DNA of 8,146 nucleotides from Candidatus Bipolaricaulis sp. (GCA_020062805.1 JAGUVP010000229.1:1-8146), one strand, 5' to 3'; positions 1-5,903 are shown, numbered from the stretch's first letter. Program-made: numbers and translations. The notes: generated from the sequence alone by a model not told the origin.

Positions 1-1
1 C

Positions 2-1057
2 AGGCTGAGCATGGAGGCCGATGGGATCGTCCGGATACGGTGTGGGGTGGTTCCGGTCGGCCCGGCGGGGTACGTCGGACGCCCGGCCGAACTCGGCTGG
101 TCGCTCGTGCCGCAGGTCGGATCGTGGCGCATCGTCGCCTCGTTCTCGGAGACCCTGACCCTCGATCCCGGCGCGGAGCGCGTGTTCACGGACTGGCGGA
201 TCCGGCTCCCTGTAGGCGCCTACACGCTTACGTGGGGGGACCCCTGCGAAGGGTACACCGTCGTGTCCTTCTCCGTGGCAGAGGATGCGAGTGGGAAGAT
301 GGTTCTCATCGCCCCCCAGCGTTTCCTTGAACCTCTGCCCCCGTTCATGGTTGCCGTGGCCGACGAGCCATCGTGGCTAGCAGCCCCGGAGGCCCGCCGC
401 GCGGCGGCGTGGGCCCAAGCCTCTCTCGCCGAAGACCTGGCCGTCTGCGCACGGAGGATCGAGATCGTCGAGGTCCTCGACCGCGGCTTTGCGGACACGA
501 GCCTCGGGGTGCGCGAGCCGGGGATGATGTACGCCCAGATGATCACGGCGGGGTACGTGGTTCGCCTGAAGCTGGTGGATCGGGAGTTCGAGTATCGGGT
601 GGCGGGAGACCTTCTGGTGCGTGTTCCCGACGTTCCTTCCGGGCAGATTCCTGACGACGTGTGGGTTGTCCGCGTGTACGCCTACCACGCCGGCGTAGAT
701 CTGCTCCTCCACGGCGCCATGGCCTGTAGCCCCGAAGCGGTGATGCCCTTGGCCCGCTGGGTGCCGACCCACGCCGATCCCGTCGAGGGGGCGCTGAAGC
801 TCTTGCTCGGCCAAGGGCTCCTTCCCTGGGAGATCGAGGAGGGCTACGCCTCGGAGTACCCCCTTCCTGGGGTGAGGTTGAGCGTGGTGTTCCTCAAGGA
901 CGGGCTGCTGACCATGTCGCTCTTGGATCCGGAGCACAGGACTTCGGGCGGGGCGTGCCGGACGGGGATCCTGCGGGCACAGGTCGAGAAGACGGCGCTT
1001 CAGTTCCCGGAGGTACGGGAGGTCCGCATCATCCCACCCGAGGTCCTCCAACCCTAA
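2..1057 (+). CDS. Multidomain protein with BsuPI-like, 'PG..YAQ' and GerMN-like domains (5' end uncertain)
   Basis: The first ATG is at 11, but the frame stays open to the window edge. There is no convincing Shine-Dalgarno site before 11 and no signal peptide, so the true start probably lies upstream. Numbering from ATG 11 gives 348 residues. Residues ~38-92 look like a BsuPI-type beta-sandwich (ETLTLDPGAERVF, then LPVGAYTLTW). Residues ~127-205 carry the signature DTSLGVREPGMMYAQ with GYVVRL and FEYRV; from memory this matches a recurrent secreted-protein domain with 'SLGCP.PG..YAQV.TPGY' and 'Y.YHTD'. Here its usual Cys is Val and its usual His is Arg. Residues ~255-342 resemble GerMN: a hydrophobic DPVEGALKLLLGQGL helix, a strand with DGLLTMSLL, then QVEKTALQFPEVREVRI. 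GerMN is known from spore-germination and lipoprotein contexts, where it probably binds ligands or protein partners. An extracytoplasmic location is inferred. The gene ends 18 nt from the convergent reductase gene. The function is unknown. Confidence 0.75.
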   Translation, partial: RLSMEADGIVRIRCGVVPVGPAGYVGRPAELGWSLVPQVGSWRIVASFSETLTLDPGAERVFTDWRIRLPVGAYTLTWGDPCEGYTVVSFSVAEDASGKMVLIAPQRFLEPLPPFMVAVADEPSWLAAPEARRAAAWAQASLAEDLAVCARRIEIVEVLDRGFADTSLGVREPGMMYAQMITAGYVVRLKLVDREFEYRVAGDLLVRVPDVPSGQIPDDVWVVRVYAYHAGVDLLLHGAMACSPEAVMPLARWVPTHADPVEGALKLLLGQGLLPWEIEEGYASEYPLPGVRLSVVFLKDGLLTMSLLDPEHRTSGGACRTGILRAQVEKTALQFPEVREVRIIPPEVLQP

Positions 1058-1075
1058 GTACCTGGACAGGGACGG

Positions 1076-1771
1076 CTAGGCGAGCGGGGCTCGCTTCACC
1101 TCGTACCGCAGCCAGAGCACGTCTTCGGCGATCTTCTCGAGATGGACGAGCCGCAAGGGGATCGGAGCGATGTCTTCGATCGCCTCGGGGGAGACGAACA
1201 AGCTTCCGGAAGCTGGGCCCCCAACGAGGGTTGGGGCCACGAGCACGCTCACCTCGTCCACCAGCCCTGCTCGAAGGAGCACCCCGTTGAGAACGCCGCC
1301 GCTATCCACGCGCACGGTCTTAATCCCCAACAGCGTTCCCAGTTCCTCCAGGGCGAGCGCGAAATCCACGCGCTCCTCGCCCGCCACGACGTACTCGACG
1401 CCCGCCCGATCGAGCTCGGCCAGGCATGTCCGAGGCGTGTGCCGGGAGATGAGGGCGATCACGTCCCCCCAGTAGGGCTGGGAGCGGAGGAGACGCCAGA
1501 GGTGGATCCGGGCTCGACTGTCGGCAACGATGAGCTTCGGCACGGCGAGGGGATGGAGCTCCTTCGTACCCGCGAGGGGGTTCTCCTCGGGAAGCTCCTC
1601 CTGCCCGGCGAAGCCAGTGAGGATCATCTCCGAGCCGGAGAGCATCGCGTCGGCGTGGAAGTGAGCGGCGATCCCGTAGTAGAGGCCCATGTCCACCGTG
1701 CCGGCGACTCCGCTGTCCAGCCGCCCGTCCAGGCTGATCACGTTGAACAGGATGACCTTCGGTCGCGCCAC
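1076..1771 (-). CDS. RibD C-terminal / dihydrofolate reductase-like NAD(P)H-dependent reductase
   Basis: The protein has 231 residues, a normal length for a stand-alone RibD-C (RIB7-like) reductase without the deaminase domain. The start is GTG (1771-1769), preceded by AGGGAAGG at 1783-1776 with a 4-nt spacer. Residues 5-17 (KVILFNVISLDGR) match the family's first strand and 'SLDG' motif. Residues 41-53 (DAMLSGSEMILTG) correspond to the 'DA...G..T' cofactor segment. Residues 155-185 hold VDSGG, GLVDE and APTLVGG, the conserved C-terminal block (usually 'EGG...L...GLVDE....AP...GG'). Family members reduce the ribosylamino-pyrimidine intermediate of riboflavin synthesis or related pterin and folate compounds with NADPH in the cytosol. 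No other riboflavin genes are nearby, so the substrate cannot be assigned. It lies 25 nt downstream of the small secreted-protein gene on the same strand and is probably cotranscribed with it. Confidence 0.85.
   Translation of the reverse strand: MARPKVILFNVISLDGRLDSGVAGTVDMGLYYGIAAHFHADAMLSGSEMILTGFAGQEELPEENPLAGTKELHPLAVPKLIVADSRARIHLWRLLRSQPYWGDVIALISRHTPRTCLAELDRAGVEYVVAGEERVDFALALEELGTLLGIKTVRVDSGGVLNGVLLRAGLVDEVSVLVAPTLVGGPASGSLFVSPEAIEDIAPIPLRLVHLEKIAEDVLWLRYEVKRAPLA
1078..1096. terminator. Hairpin between convergent genes, possible weak terminator
   Basis: GCGAGC (1080-1085) and GCTCGC (1089-1094) form a perfect 6-bp stem with a GGG loop, extended to 8 bp by a G-T and an A-T pair. 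It starts 21 nt after the stop of the first gene and covers the last codons and stop of the convergent reductase gene. Only two T follow on the + strand, and both are in the stem, so strong intrinsic termination is doubtful. Confidence 0.3.
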
Positions 1772-1796
1772 AGAGCCTTCCCTGCTACACCCCGCC

Positions 1797-2222
1797 CTAC
1801 TCGCCGGGACCGCGGTGAAGCGTGAGCTGGAGGGTTAGGTTCCCCAACGCAAGATCGAACGAGACGAACCCGCTGCGGAACGTGAACCCGTCAGCCGACC
1901 ACAGACCGAGGTCCCCGTGTCGGCGAAGCGCGGGAGACCCGCCGGGCGCGCTCAGGTGGAACGAGGCCCCGGCAACGATGCCCAGGGGTCCCAGGCTTCC
2001 GCTGAGGACAAGGGTGTGACTGCTCAGCTCCGGGAGCGCAGGATCCCATGCCGTGGTGAGGGCCCACCCTGAGCCCACCAAGCGAAGGGTGAAGGCCGTG
2101 CTCGGGGAGACGACGCCCGAAGTGAACGTCATCTGCGTTGTCCAAGCCCCGGACAGATCCACGGCCAGCGCTGCCCAACCGACCAGGAGCAACGCCATCC
2201 CGCCTGCCAGTGCCTTTTTCAT
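1797..2222 (-). CDS. Small secreted beta-rich protein, unknown function
   Basis: The reading frame can extend upstream to 2297, but ATG 2222-2220 is preferred. GGAGG at 2234-2230 sits 7 nt before it, and the protein then begins with a textbook signal peptide: MKKALAGG, a hydrophobic stretch, then ALA before VDLSGAW. That gives 141 residues and about 120 after cleavage. The mature part has no cysteine and alternates short hydrophobic and polar strands rich in Ser, Thr, Gly and Leu (SGAWTTQMTF, AFTLRLVGSGWALTT, HTLVLSGSLGPLG, FTFRSGFVSFDLALGNLTLQL). This suggests a beta-sandwich or beta-barrel-like exported protein. I recognise no family. It is the first gene of a probable two-gene unit with the reductase 25 nt downstream, and it is divergent from the membrane protein starting at 2344. 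A shared function for secreted protein and reductase is not evident. Confidence 0.75.
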   Translation of the reverse strand: MKKALAGGMALLLVGWAALAVDLSGAWTTQMTFTSGVVSPSTAFTLRLVGSGWALTTAWDPALPELSSHTLVLSGSLGPLGIVAGASFHLSAPGGSPALRRHGDLGLWSADGFTFRSGFVSFDLALGNLTLQLTLHRGPGE

Positions 2223-2309
2223 CCCATGTCCTCCACCGGCATGATAGCGTGGCCAACCATGGCGGGCGAATGCCGACGGCGTCTCCTGGCTTCTCATCGA
2301 CGCGAGCAG

Positions 2310-2320
2310 TAGACTAGATT
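2310..2320 (+). promoter_or_regulatory. Weak candidate promoter for the membrane protein at 2344
   Basis: In the 121-nt divergent intergenic region, TTCTCA (2291-2296) and TAGATT (2315-2320) are separated by 18 nt; each matches the sigma-70 consensus at 4 of 6 positions. The overlapping TAGACT (2310-2315) is an alternative -10. A start near 2322-2327 would leave a short leader before the GGAGG site at 2331. The match is weak and could be chance. Confidence 0.25.
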
Positions 2321-2343
2321 TGATTCTCTGGGAGGTGACGGTC

Positions 2344-2796
2344 GTGCAAAGGATGATGGTGGTAGCTCTAGCGCTCGTTCTGGCGGGTGTGTCGGCGTTC
2401 GCGGTGCAGCCCGAGGACGCGGTCCTTCCCGAGTTCCTGGCCGGTACGCTCGGCGGCTACGCGGGAGCGGTGATCGGTGCCTACACCCTATCGTGGGCGT
2501 TCGCTTCCGGCGCCACGGGCTGGGACGTCCTCGCCCGGGTCATCTTCGGCGCGTTCCTCGGTTTCACCGGGGGCACGGTGGTGGGATCGAGCTTGGGGGT
2601 GATCGTGGCTGGATCGCTCTTTGGGATCGACGGCAACATCGGCTTGTGCTTCCTCGGTGCAGCCGCGGGAACAGGGGTCGCTCTCGGGATCGGGATCTCT
2701 CTCCAGATCCCGGAGAACGTCCTTCCGTTTGCCCCGCCCCTCGCCGCCGCAGGGGCTACGGCTGGGTTCAACGTTGGCGCCAAGGCGCGCGAATAG
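2344..2796 (+). CDS. Small glycine/alanine-rich membrane protein, unknown function
   Basis: The frame opens at a TTG at 2320, but GTG 2344 is the better start: GGAGG at 2331-2335 lies 8 nt upstream, while ATG 2353 is too far from it. The product has 150 residues. Residues ~4-20 (MMVVALALVLAGVSAFA) form a signal peptide or signal anchor ending in AFA. The rest holds three or four hydrophobic segments full of small residues: GTLGGYAGAVIGAYTLSWAF, VIFGAFLGFTGGTVVGSSLGV, then NIGLCFLGAAAGTGVALGIG and a C-terminal LAAAGATAGFNVGAKARE. The repeated G-x3-G spacing resembles glycine-zipper membrane proteins, which pack helices tightly in bilayers. I do not recognise a named family. The gene stands alone on the + strand and is followed by a 293-nt gap. 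Confidence 0.7.
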   Translation: MQRMMVVALALVLAGVSAFAVQPEDAVLPEFLAGTLGGYAGAVIGAYTLSWAFASGATGWDVLARVIFGAFLGFTGGTVVGSSLGVIVAGSLFGIDGNIGLCFLGAAAGTGVALGIGISLQIPENVLPFAPPLAAAGATAGFNVGAKARE

Positions 2797-2899
2797 CGGC
2801 GGATTGTTCCCTACTGGCGCACGCTCGACTCGGGAATCCAGGAGGTCTTCGCCTCGCCTGTCCTTGATCCCAGTCCAGTTCAGCCCTCCACTACCCCGG

Positions 2900-2921
2900 C
2901 CTGGCGAGGGAACCAGCCAGG
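2900..2921. repeat. Short inverted repeat (6-bp stem, 10-nt loop)
   Basis: CCTGGC (2900-2905) pairs perfectly with GCCAGG (2916-2921). It lies about 100 nt after the membrane-protein stop and has no T-run, so it is at best a weak transcript-end structure. Stems of this size are common by chance in GC-rich DNA. Confidence 0.25.
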
Positions 2922-3037
2922 TGTAACCCCTACCGGTGTACGCTCCCGGCGCGATCGGTCGACGGGCTGACTTCCAGTTCGAGTCCTCGCCGCGGGACCG
3001 CTTGCAGACGCTCCCACGCGTGTCGTAACTTCGTGCG

Positions 3038-3043
3038 TACAAT
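3038..3043 (+). promoter_or_regulatory. Candidate -10 box for the secreted protein / GH3 operon
   Basis: TACAAT matches the sigma-70 -10 consensus at 5 of 6 positions and stands out in GC-rich sequence. Transcription would start near 3050, giving a leader of about 40 nt before ATG 3090. No good -35 hexamer is found at 16-18 nt (the sequence there is around CACGCG). A TG dinucleotide lies just upstream, but one base too far away for a perfect extended -10. Confidence 0.4.
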
Positions 3044-3089
3044 CGGGATTGGGACACAGGGCGCTCTGCGCTCTGGCCAAGGAGGCACC

Positions 3090-3848
3090 ATGCGAACCCA
3101 GGTTAGGAGCAGGCAAGCATTGGGGACGATCGTAGCGGCGGTCGTGCTCGCTGTGGCGAGCACCGTGGGATGGGGCGCGGGAGCGCTCGACGTGATGGTT
3201 GAGATCGCGAACACCGCGGACCCGACTCTGTTCGGAGCCACCGTGTACGAGTTCTCGGCGGCCGTGTTCATGAAGGACGCGAGCTCGATCTCCATCCGTT
3301 CGTTCTACCCGTTCCTCGTGGTCGCGCCGGGGCAGACGCGCCAGCTCGGACCGTTCGAGCTGGAGGAGACCCCCAACGCCCTCATCCTCCTCGGTCGGAA
3401 AGGTCCTCCCGGACCGACGATGGACAGTCTGGCCGTGACGATCGCCCCGCTGTTCTCCGGCGTCGTGTACGAAGAGGAAGCACTTCGGATCACGGTTCGG
3501 TTTGGCGAAGAGCCCCGCGAGGATCAGGTCTCCCTCACCGGGTACATCCTCTCGGTCCGTCAGTTCTGGTGCTCGCGGAGCGAGGGACCCCTCTACCTTC
3601 TCCAAACGACGGAGTTCGGCCTGGGACTCGACGGGTTCTACGTGCTCGTGGGGGGGCCACGCTGGCCGTGGGAAGACGATCCCCTGCTCGAGTCGCTCAC
3701 GGGTAAGAACGTGCAGGTGCGGGGAAGACTCGTTCCGGCAGGAGAGGAGGTTTGGATCAGCGTGGACAGGTCGGCGACCTACCTGCTGCCAGCGCTGATC
3801 GTCGAGGAGATCCACGAGATCGAACTTCGCGAGCGTTGCGGGTTCTGA
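3090..3848 (+). CDS. Secreted protein of unknown function, first gene of GH3 operon
   Basis: ATG 3090 is chosen over the in-frame ATG at 3033 because AAGGAGG (3079-3085) lies 4 nt before it and the protein then starts with a signal peptide: a basic MRTQVRSRQ, a hydrophobic core at residues ~10-28 and a cleavage motif AGA at 30-32. The product has 252 residues. The mature N-terminal half is beta-rich (VMVEIANTADP, TVYEFSAAVFMKD, PFLVVAPGQTRQLGPFEL). The C-terminal ~110 residues, around TGKNVQVRGRLVPAGEEVW and ALIVEEIHEIEL, look like a small OB-fold-type barrel ('L.GK.V.V.G.L...V..I'); this is inference from pattern only. Two cysteines, in QFWCSR and in the C-terminal ERCGF, could form a disulfide. 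The stop codon is 6 nt before the GH3-like start, so cotranscription and translational coupling are likely. No named family is recognised. Confidence 0.75.
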   Translation: MRTQVRSRQALGTIVAAVVLAVASTVGWGAGALDVMVEIANTADPTLFGATVYEFSAAVFMKDASSISIRSFYPFLVVAPGQTRQLGPFELEETPNALILLGRKGPPGPTMDSLAVTIAPLFSGVVYEEEALRITVRFGEEPREDQVSLTGYILSVRQFWCSRSEGPLYLLQTTEFGLGLDGFYVLVGGPRWPWEDDPLLESLTGKNVQVRGRLVPAGEEVWISVDRSATYLLPALIVEEIHEIELRERCGF

Positions 3849-3854
3849 ATCGTC

Positions 3855-5000
3855 ATGGCAGCCCCCGAACAGGTGATCGGGCAGCTCCAGTCCCTCGTGA
3901 AGCCATGGCACGACGCTGTGGCCGATCCCGCTGCGTGCCAGGAGGAAGTGCTGGCGAGGCTCCTCCAGATCTACCGCGGGACAGGGTACGGCCGGGAGCA
4001 CGGGGCGGCATCGGTGGGGAACCTCGCCGACTACCGAACGATGTTCCCCATCGCAACCTATGACGACTACAGACCCCTCATCGGGCGGGTGATGGCGGGA
4101 GAGGTGGACCTCCTCCTCACCGAACCGCCGATCGGGTGGGCGATCACCCGTGGCACCACGAAGGGTGAGGAGAAGTTCATCCCGATGACCCCCACCGACC
4201 TCAGGATGCGAGTCTCCGCTGGCCGGGCGATGGTCAACTACGCGCTCGAGACAGGACGGTTCGACCTCTTCCAGGGCGTGAACCTGAACCTCAACTTCCC
4301 GTCTGTGGTGGGAACGGTGCAGGTGGGGGACCGCGAGGTCGAGTACGGCTACAGCTCGGGGATCTACACCAAGCACGTCTCCCGCGAGACCCCGATTCGG
4401 TCCGTGCCGTCGCAGGAAGAGATCGACGCCTTGGGTGGAGGGAAGACGGCCCACGACTGGAACGCCAGGTTCGAGCTCGCCTACCAGAAGTGCAGGGACG
4501 AGAACGTGACCCTCGTCGGCGGGGTCGCCCCGACCGCGATCCGGTTTGGCCGGTGGCTGAAGGAGACCCACGGCGTGTATCCCAAATCCCTGTGGAAGGT
4601 GCAGATCATGACCCTGGGGAGCGTGCCGGGGATCAACACCCGCCTCGCCCCCGCCCTCCGCGCCCTGTACGGGAAGGCGGCGATCCGGGAGATCTACGGC
4701 GCCACCGAGGGGATGTTCGGCCAGCAGAAGGACGACAAGAGGGCGTGGGTCCCGAACTACGACCTGTTCCTGTTCGAGGTCGAGACCGGCCGGGGCAGGG
4801 TGAAACTCCTCCACGAGATGAAGCGGGGGGAGATGGGGAGCCTTGTCGTGTCCACGCCGATCCTCGTCCGGTACAAGATTGGGGACATCATCCTCGCTCT
4901 GCGGCCGCCCCACTTCCGCTGCATCGGGCGTGACGCGTGGTGGACGCCGCTGCGGTACCTGTGGGACGAGCTTTCCACCCTCAACCTCGGCCGCCTGTAG
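3855..5000 (+). CDS. GH3-like acyl-adenylating enzyme (ANL superfamily), short form without the C-terminal domain
   Basis: The 381-residue protein resembles the GH3 family. GH3 enzymes activate carboxylic acids with ATP to acyl-adenylates, then join them to amino acids; bacterial substrates are mostly unknown. The N-terminus has the typical DYRTMFPIATYDDYRPLIGRVMAGE-type segment (~residues 57-81), not shown in full. The three nucleotide-binding motifs are present: TRGTTKGEEKFIPMT at 98-112 (plants have S/T-SGT-S/T-G-x2-KFIP), YGATEG at 281-286 and YKIGD at 340-344. Arg99 replaces the usual Ser. Full-length GH3 proteins have roughly 500-600 residues; this one ends about 37 residues after YKIGD, just past the FRCIGRD hinge, so the small C-terminal lid domain is missing. 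ATG 3855 is the only early start. It lacks a good Shine-Dalgarno site, which fits coupling to the secreted-protein gene 6 nt upstream. No signal peptide is seen, so it is probably cytosolic. Confidence 0.85.
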   Translation: MAAPEQVIGQLQSLVKPWHDAVADPAACQEEVLARLLQIYRGTGYGREHGAASVGNLADYRTMFPIATYDDYRPLIGRVMAGEVDLLLTEPPIGWAITRGTTKGEEKFIPMTPTDLRMRVSAGRAMVNYALETGRFDLFQGVNLNLNFPSVVGTVQVGDREVEYGYSSGIYTKHVSRETPIRSVPSQEEIDALGGGKTAHDWNARFELAYQKCRDENVTLVGGVAPTAIRFGRWLKETHGVYPKSLWKVQIMTLGSVPGINTRLAPALRALYGKAAIREIYGATEGMFGQQKDDKRAWVPNYDLFLFEVETGRGRVKLLHEMKRGEMGSLVVSTPILVRYKIGDIILALRPPHFRCIGRDAWWTPLRYLWDELSTLNLGRL

Positions 5001-5017
5001 ATCCGACAAGCTCTCAC

Positions 5018-5044
5018 CGCTGAGGTCGCGGAGAACGCAGAGGA
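5018..5044. repeat. 9-nt tandem repeat, three units
   Basis: Three consecutive units CGCTGAGGT, CGCGGAGAA and CGCAGAGGA follow the pattern CGCnGAGnn. The tract begins 18 nt after the GH3-like stop codon and is non-coding. From memory, similar 'CGCAGAG' period-9 sequences occur between genes in many unrelated environmental bacterial genomes, where they give spurious ORFs. That comparison was not checked. Confidence 0.65.
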
Positions 5045-5047
5045 ACC

Positions 5048-5074
5048 CCGTTATCCGTAGTCCGTTATCCGTAG
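5048..5074. repeat. 14-nt tandem direct repeat, two copies
   Basis: CCGTTATCCGTAG occurs at 5048-5060 and again at 5062-5074, an exact 13-nt match with a 14-nt period. A degenerate continuation (ACCGTCATTCC) follows. On the minus strand it reads as CTACGGATAACGG units, like the 'TACGGATTACGGATT' intergenic repeats I recall from other environmental bacteria. It follows the 9-nt tract directly and does not encode protein. Confidence 0.7.
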
Positions 5075-5103
5075 ACCGTCATTCCCCGGTGTCCGCAGTC
5101 CAG

Positions 5104-5136
5104 GGTTCTCGGTGCCTTGCTCCCAAACCGAGAACC
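5104..5136. terminator. Perfect 10-bp hairpin between convergent genes, candidate bidirectional terminator
   Basis: GGTTCTCGGT (5104-5113) is exactly complementary to ACCGAGAACC (5127-5136), with a 13-nt loop. It lies about 104 nt after the GH3-like stop and 71 nt after the end of the convergent membrane-protein gene, a suitable place for a shared transcript end. Neither side has a T-run, so it may act as an RNA 3'-end stabiliser rather than a classic intrinsic terminator. A second inverted pair, CCGGTGAAC (5135-5143) and GTTCACCGG (5206-5214), overlaps its right arm and could form an alternative fold. Confidence 0.45.
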
Positions 5137-5207
5137 GGTGAACCGTCCAGCCGTTGTTGTCGGCGCGCTCTGCGATCTCGGCAGTTAGGCCGGATCTTGT
5201 ATCCTGT

Positions 5208-5663
5208 TCACCGGCGGCGGAAGAGGACCCCCTGGAGAAGGATCGAGACGCCCACCACGATGAGGATCGTCGGCCACACCGTGTCCCAGCCCACCACATC
5301 GTGCAGGCCGACGCCGATGAGGATCACGCCCACGATGAGCGCCCCGAACACCGCCCGCCTGAGCGAAGGAATGAGGAGCCGGAGCAGCACCCCCACGATC
5401 ACCAGCGCCCCTGCCCCGGCGAGGATCACGGACCACGTGCCGAGATTGGGAAGGCCCCACCCCCCGGCGAGCCGCGCCAGGTACCCCGTGTTCGCGGCGA
5501 GGAGCACCAGCCCCGCCCAAATGAAGATGCACGCCCAGACGAACGCGCCCACCGGATCGTGGCGCCACTTTTCGTCCCAGCTCTTCTCCTGCTTCTCGTG
5601 GCGCTTCTCTTCCTCTTTCTCCTCTTCCTTTTCGTCCTTCTCGCCTCGCGGTCGGTCGGACAT
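5208..5663 (-). CDS. LiaF/DUF5668-like four-helix membrane protein with charged N-terminus
   Basis: The frame is open upstream to 5849, but ATG 5663-5661 is chosen: AAAGGAGG (5676-5669) lies 5 nt before it and an excellent promoter lies just upstream. The protein has 151 residues. Residues ~4-34 are almost all charged (runs of Glu and Lys, such as EKEEEKEEEKRHEKQEK) and are probably a cytosolic, disordered or helical tail. Four transmembrane segments follow at about 39-57, 76-98, 104-121 and 128-147. The spacing and the motifs WACIFIWAGLVLLAANTGYL and WDTVWPTILIVVGVSILLQG match the transmembrane domain of LiaF/DUF5668-like proteins ('F.G..L...G...L...' then 'W..WP..LI..G...L'). In Firmicutes such proteins are linked to envelope-stress sensing; here the role is unknown. 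The second half reads like a repeat of the first. The gene is monocistronic, ending in the convergent region at 5001-5207. Confidence 0.75.
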   Translation of the reverse strand: MSDRPRGEKDEKEEEKEEEKRHEKQEKSWDEKWRHDPVGAFVWACIFIWAGLVLLAANTGYLARLAGGWGLPNLGTWSVILAGAGALVIVGVLLRLLIPSLRRAVFGALIVGVILIGVGLHDVVGWDTVWPTILIVVGVSILLQGVLFRRR

Positions 5664-5688
5664 GAACGCCTCCTTTCGTGCTGCGGGG

Positions 5689-5697
5689 ATTATAGCA
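5689..5697 (-). promoter_or_regulatory. Extended -10 promoter of the LiaF-like gene
   Basis: Read on the minus strand, the sequence is TGCTATAAT, a perfect extended -10 (TGnTATAAT). No good -35 hexamer is found at 16-18 nt, as expected for extended -10 promoters. Transcription would start near 5682, leaving a leader of about 19 nt that contains the AAAGGAGG site and leads to ATG 5663. Confidence 0.75.
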
Positions 5698-5769
5698 ATC
5701 AGCTTCCGATGGGTAGATCGAAAAGAGGGCGCTCTGCACCCAGGAGGGACCGTAACGTCGTGCTGCATG

Positions 5770-5785
5770 CCCGACGGCTGTCGGG
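5770..5785. terminator. Small hairpin downstream of the transporter operon
   Basis: CCCGAC (5770-5775) and GTCGGG (5780-5785) form a perfect 6-bp stem with a 4-nt loop, 119 nt beyond the end of the DUF3795-like gene and upstream of the LiaF-like promoter. It could mark the end of the minus-strand transporter transcript, but no T-run follows in either direction. The rest of 5698-5903 shows nothing else I can support. Confidence 0.3.
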
Positions 5786-5903
5786 AGTTGAGAAAGAGCA
5801 CGATCTCGTGGCCTGTACCCTGTGGGTCGAAGGAGGCGGTACGGATCACGAGCTACGTGCTGGAGGTACGTACCCCTCAGTTTCTCTCAGGGACTGCGCA
5901 GGA

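Larger units (their letters stand above)
2797..3089 (+). other. Intergenic region, 293 nt, no gene seen
   Basis: No reading frame here has a ribosome-binding site or a recognisable protein. The open frame on the minus strand is the high-GC shadow of neighbouring genes. The stretch contains the small inverted repeat at 2900-2921, a lone GTTCGAGTC that resembles a tRNA T-loop but lacks matching stems, and a -10-like TACAAT at 3038-3043 near its right end. It most likely holds the 3' leader of the membrane-protein transcript and the promoter of the next operon. Confidence 0.5.

Noticed and set aside
2241..2246. TATCAT on the minus strand as a -10 box for the small secreted protein
   Set aside because: The implied transcription start would fall on or next to the Shine-Dalgarno site at 2230-2234, leaving almost no leader, and no convincing -35 is present.
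2970..3000. A tRNA-like 3' end: GTTCGAGTC followed by CCGCGGGACC
   Set aside because: The T-stem arms do not pair, no matching 5' acceptor strand or D-arm is found in the preceding 80 nt, and no anticodon arm is visible. It is probably a chance match.
2880..5009. A 709-codon open frame on the minus strand opposite the secreted protein and GH3-like genes
   Set aside because: It is the antisense shadow of genes with clear motifs and ribosome-binding sites. Its translation is rich in Arg, Pro, Asp and His without domains, as expected for high-GC antisense frames.
5001..5207. A CRISPR array or insertion-sequence remnant suggested by the repeats
   Set aside because: The repeat units are only 9-14 nt with no spacers, and there are no transposase fragments, terminal inverted repeats with target duplications or cas genes.
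5664..5849. An upstream in-frame extension of the LiaF-like gene by 62 codons
   Set aside because: The extension runs across a consensus extended -10 promoter and a strong Shine-Dalgarno site that place the start at 5663. The added sequence has no recognisable domain.
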